From Pseudomonadales bacterium (lineage in GTDB: Bacteria > Pseudomonadota > Gammaproteobacteria > Pseudomonadales > Halieaceae), in contig JACKNV010000003.1 of the NCBI GenBank assembly GCA_024234735.1, positions 62,001 to 126,000 on the forward strand: DNA of 64,000 bases, in the 5' to 3' direction. This document shows, one piece after another, positions 61,946-64,000 of this stretch (its first letter is position 1; every line of letters starts with the position of its first letter). The position numbers and the translations under genes are program-made. A model generated the notes under the pieces. That model was not told the origin of the DNA. It worked only from the letters and a program-made list of their open reading frames with translations, and did not search any database.

Positions 61946-63319
61946 CTAGGTGACTAGCTCGAAGCAGGGTACGTAAGTACTGGCATCCAGCTTCATGCGT
62001 CCCTGCCGGACGAAGGCCGCCAACAACTCACCCAGTTGCCCGACCACATCCGGGTCGCCGTGCAGGCGATAGGGGCCGTACTGTTCCACGGCTCGCACGC
62101 CGAAATCCTTGATGTTGCCCGTTACGATGCCGGAGAACGCGCGGCGCAGCTCCGCGGCCAGGTGGTGCACCGGCTGGCGGCGGTGCAGTTGCAGCGCGGC
62201 CATATTGTCGTGGGTCGGGACAAAGGGCTGTTGCAGGTCCTCGGGAATGGCCAGGCCCCAGTTGTAACTGAAGGACTCGCGCTTATCCATGCGGTATTTG
62301 CGCACCTTCTTGATGCGCTTTTTCAGGACCCTGGCCACGGTGGCCGGATCGCCGCAGAAGATCTCGTAATGCCTGGCCACCTCGTCTCCCAGGGTGGCGC
62401 GCAGGAAAGAGTCTATCTGCTGGAAATAGCCGGCGCTGGACTCGGGCGCCGCCAGGAGCAGCGGCAGTGGCAGGTCTGCGTTGGCGGGGTGCATCTTGAT
62501 GCCCAGCAAATAGAGAATCTCCTCGGCGGTGCCGGCACCGCCGGGGAACACCACCACGCCGTGGGCGAGCCGCACGAAGGCCTCGAGGCGCTTCTCGATG
62601 TCAGGGAGGATGATCAGCTCGTTGACCAGTGGGTTGGGGGACTCCGCGGCGATGATGCCGGGCTCCGATATGCCCACGAAGCGGCTGCCTTTGTTGAGCT
62701 GCTTGCCGTGGCCTATGGTAGCGCCCTTCATGGGGCCTTTCATCGCCCCGCCGCCACAGCCGGTGGCGATATCAAAGCCGCGCAGGCCGAGCTGGTAGCC
62801 GACCTCCTTGGTGAAATCGTATTCGGTTCGGGAAATGGAGTGGCCGCCCCAGCACACTACCAGGCGGGGCGGGAGATTGCTGGTGACGATGCCGCCATTG
62901 CGCAGGATGCGAAACACGGTGTCGGTGATACCTTCGGGGCTGTCCAGGTCGAAGTGCTGTTGTTCCACCAGTTTATGGTAGGTGAATACGATGTCGCGCA
63001 GTGCCGAGAACAGGTGAGCGCGAATGCCCTCTATCATCTTGCCGTCGACGAAGGCCTGGGCCGGGCAGTTATACAGCTGCAGCTTCAGTCCGCGGGACTC
63101 GGGCACGACCTTCACCTCGAAATCCTGGTACTGGTCGTAGAGCTCGCGCGCGTCGTCGACATCCGCGCCGGTATTCATCACCGCCAGCGCGCAGCGCCGG
63201 AACAGTTGGTGAATCTCGTCGCCGGCCGCTGCCAGGCTGGCCATTTCCCGCTGAGACAACAGGTCCAGGCTCTGTACCGGCCTGACCGACGCATACGGTA
63301 CCTTGTCCTTGACGCTCAT
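61946..63319 (-). CDS. ppnN: Nucleotide 5'-monophosphate nucleosidase PpnN (LOG family)
   Basis: A 457-residue LOG-family enzyme, equivalent to E. coli YgdH/PpnN (454), which splits purine and pyrimidine monophosphates into base and ribose-5-phosphate and responds to (p)ppGpp. The core motif PGGAGTAEEILYLLG is near residue 260, with LVVCWGGHSISRTEY and GCGGGAMKGPMKGA before it, and flanking regulatory domains as in PpnN. ATG 63319 (MSVKDKVPYASV) is chosen by length; ATG 63340 is also possible. Confidence 0.93.
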   Translation of the reverse strand: MSVKDKVPYASVRPVQSLDLLSQREMASLAAAGDEIHQLFRRCALAVMNTGADVDDARELYDQYQDFEVKVVPESRGLKLQLYNCPAQAFVDGKMIEGIRAHLFSALRDIVFTYHKLVEQQHFDLDSPEGITDTVFRILRNGGIVTSNLPPRLVVCWGGHSISRTEYDFTKEVGYQLGLRGFDIATGCGGGAMKGPMKGATIGHGKQLNKGSRFVGISEPGIIAAESPNPLVNELIILPDIEKRLEAFVRLAHGVVVFPGGAGTAEEILYLLGIKMHPANADLPLPLLLAAPESSAGYFQQIDSFLRATLGDEVARHYEIFCGDPATVARVLKKRIKKVRKYRMDKRESFSYNWGLAIPEDLQQPFVPTHDNMAALQLHRRQPVHHLAAELRRAFSGIVTGNIKDFGVRAVEQYGPYRLHGDPDVVGQLGELLAAFVRQGRMKLDASTYVPCFELVT

Positions 63320-63394
63320 GGGGCAGGCGCCCCGCAACATGTCCGAGCTTTCATCATCCGCCTCGTCCTGTGAGGAAATCGCCCTGGGGCGCCG

Positions 63395-64000
63395 CTAGCG
63401 CTCGAACAGTCTCTGCGCCGCAGCCCAGAGATCGTCGATCATGTCCCAGCCGGCGGCGTTGGTCTCCTCGTAGTGATCTTCCGGTTCTCCCAGTTCGCGG
63501 CCCAGGCCCTGGCCGTAGCGGCAGATCGCCGCCACGGCATCGGCGTCGGCGCCCAGTGCGGTCAGCGCGGCGGGGTCGTCGGTGATGTTCTTGCAAGTTC
63601 GCCCCCCGATCCAGGTCGGGTCCTCGATCACCCCGCGCGCGGCGAGGTCCGCGCAGCTGGCGCCTCCCGGCAGGACCAGGTCCAGACAGGCCAGCCGGTA
63701 TTCGTCCACCGGCACGTAGTAGCCCACCTGGTCTCCCCCCAACCCTACCGTGAGCGTGGTGGACTCTTCCACCAGCGCCAGCAGGTGGCCCGGTAACCGG
63801 TAGTCGGCGCCCACTGCGTGCAGGTGGGGGTAGTCATAATACTTTTCCGGTGGGGCGGTATTGAAATCGGCGGGCAGGCCGTGCACCAGTTCCGGCGGCA
63901 GCTCACCCGGCATCCACAGGATGCCCACGTCTCCCAGGTCCAGGTGAGCCAGTTGGGTGCGCAGCACGTCACCGCGGGTGATCTGGCTGCCCAGCACCGG
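63395..64000 (-). CDS. Unrecognised protein, C-terminal part (5' end outside window)
   Basis: About 201 C-terminal residues of a minus-strand gene that runs past the right edge. The visible part includes ILWMPGELPPELVHGLP, VGLGGDQVGYYVPVDEYRLACLD and NITDDPAALTALGADADAVAAICRYGQGLGRELG. The GDQVGYYVPVDEY block resembles ceramidase-like secreted proteins, but the evidence is weak and I leave it unnamed. Confidence 0.8.
   Translation of the reverse strand, partial: PVLGSQITRGDVLRTQLAHLDLGDVGILWMPGELPPELVHGLPADFNTAPPEKYYDYPHLHAVGADYRLPGHLLALVEESTTLTVGLGGDQVGYYVPVDEYRLACLDLVLPGGASCADLAARGVIEDPTWIGGRTCKNITDDPAALTALGADADAVAAICRYGQGLGRELGEPEDHYEETNAAGWDMIDDLWAAAQRLFER

Overview
The window reads as chromosome of a GC-rich, marine-type gammaproteobacterium. 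Small lineage-marker proteins (DUF3094, TIGR02647, a PA3496-like protein), EpmB, PpnN, a Bat/MoxR operon and a VPEI/PEP-CTERM-like protein fit this. A member of the Halieaceae/Cellvibrionales is my best guess, but that is inference only. Coding density is high and nearly all host genes lie in tight, often overlapping operons.

Layout. 1-1.6 kb: 3' part of a DmdC-like acyl-CoA dehydrogenase, then a DUF3094 gene. 1.6-12.9 kb: a genomic island inserted at tRNA-Pro(CGG). It carries a P4-type integrase, an AlpA-like regulator, two unrecognised genes, a complete type I restriction-modification operon (hsdM-hsdS-hsdR), and two unknown AT-rich genes on the opposite strand near the right end. 13-24.4 kb: VPEI-CTERM-like exported protein, epmB, a divergent puuB/puuA-like pair, an unknown inner-membrane protein, mtnA, a cobalamin-binding-type radical SAM protein with a zinc-ribbon partner, shikimate kinase and gcvT. 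24.4-30.5 kb: a moxR-DUF58-DUF4381-batA-batB/C-batD operon. 30.6-38 kb: HNH nuclease, FAA hydrolase, PQQ dehydrogenase, TetR regulator, serine hydrolase and an AtuA/DUF4387 pair. 38-48 kb: a propionyl-CoA to succinyl-CoA module (carboxyltransferase, long biotin carboxylase/BCCP, epimerase, methylmalonyl-CoA mutase, MeaB), followed by Rieske, FkbM-like and TIGR02647 genes. 48.9-57.9 kb: genes for the lower ethylmalonyl-CoA pathway (mcl1, a second meaB-type GTPase, ecm, mch, mcd and, on the other strand, mcl2). 58-64 kb: lipoprotein, PhaF-like phasin with a consensus sigma-54 promoter, DUF2934-Hsp20 fusion, SYLF protein, a lone winged-helix protein, DUF3718-like protein, ppnN and a gene cut by the right edge.

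How it works together. Taken together, the 38-58 kb genes encode every step from ethylmalonyl-CoA to succinyl-CoA and malate: Ecm, Mcd, Mch, Mcl1, propionyl-CoA carboxylase, epimerase, Mcm and malyl-CoA thioesterase. Each B12 mutase has its own G-protein chaperone. Crotonyl-CoA carboxylase/reductase, the entry enzyme, is not in the window. The nearby phasin suggests polyhydroxyalkanoate storage, which shares acetoacetyl-CoA and 3-hydroxybutyryl-CoA with this pathway. The main unexplained parts are the island cargo genes, the divergent long carboxylase, the radical SAM/zinc-ribbon pair and a possible TetR regulon sharing a TGAA-N6-TTCA palindrome.
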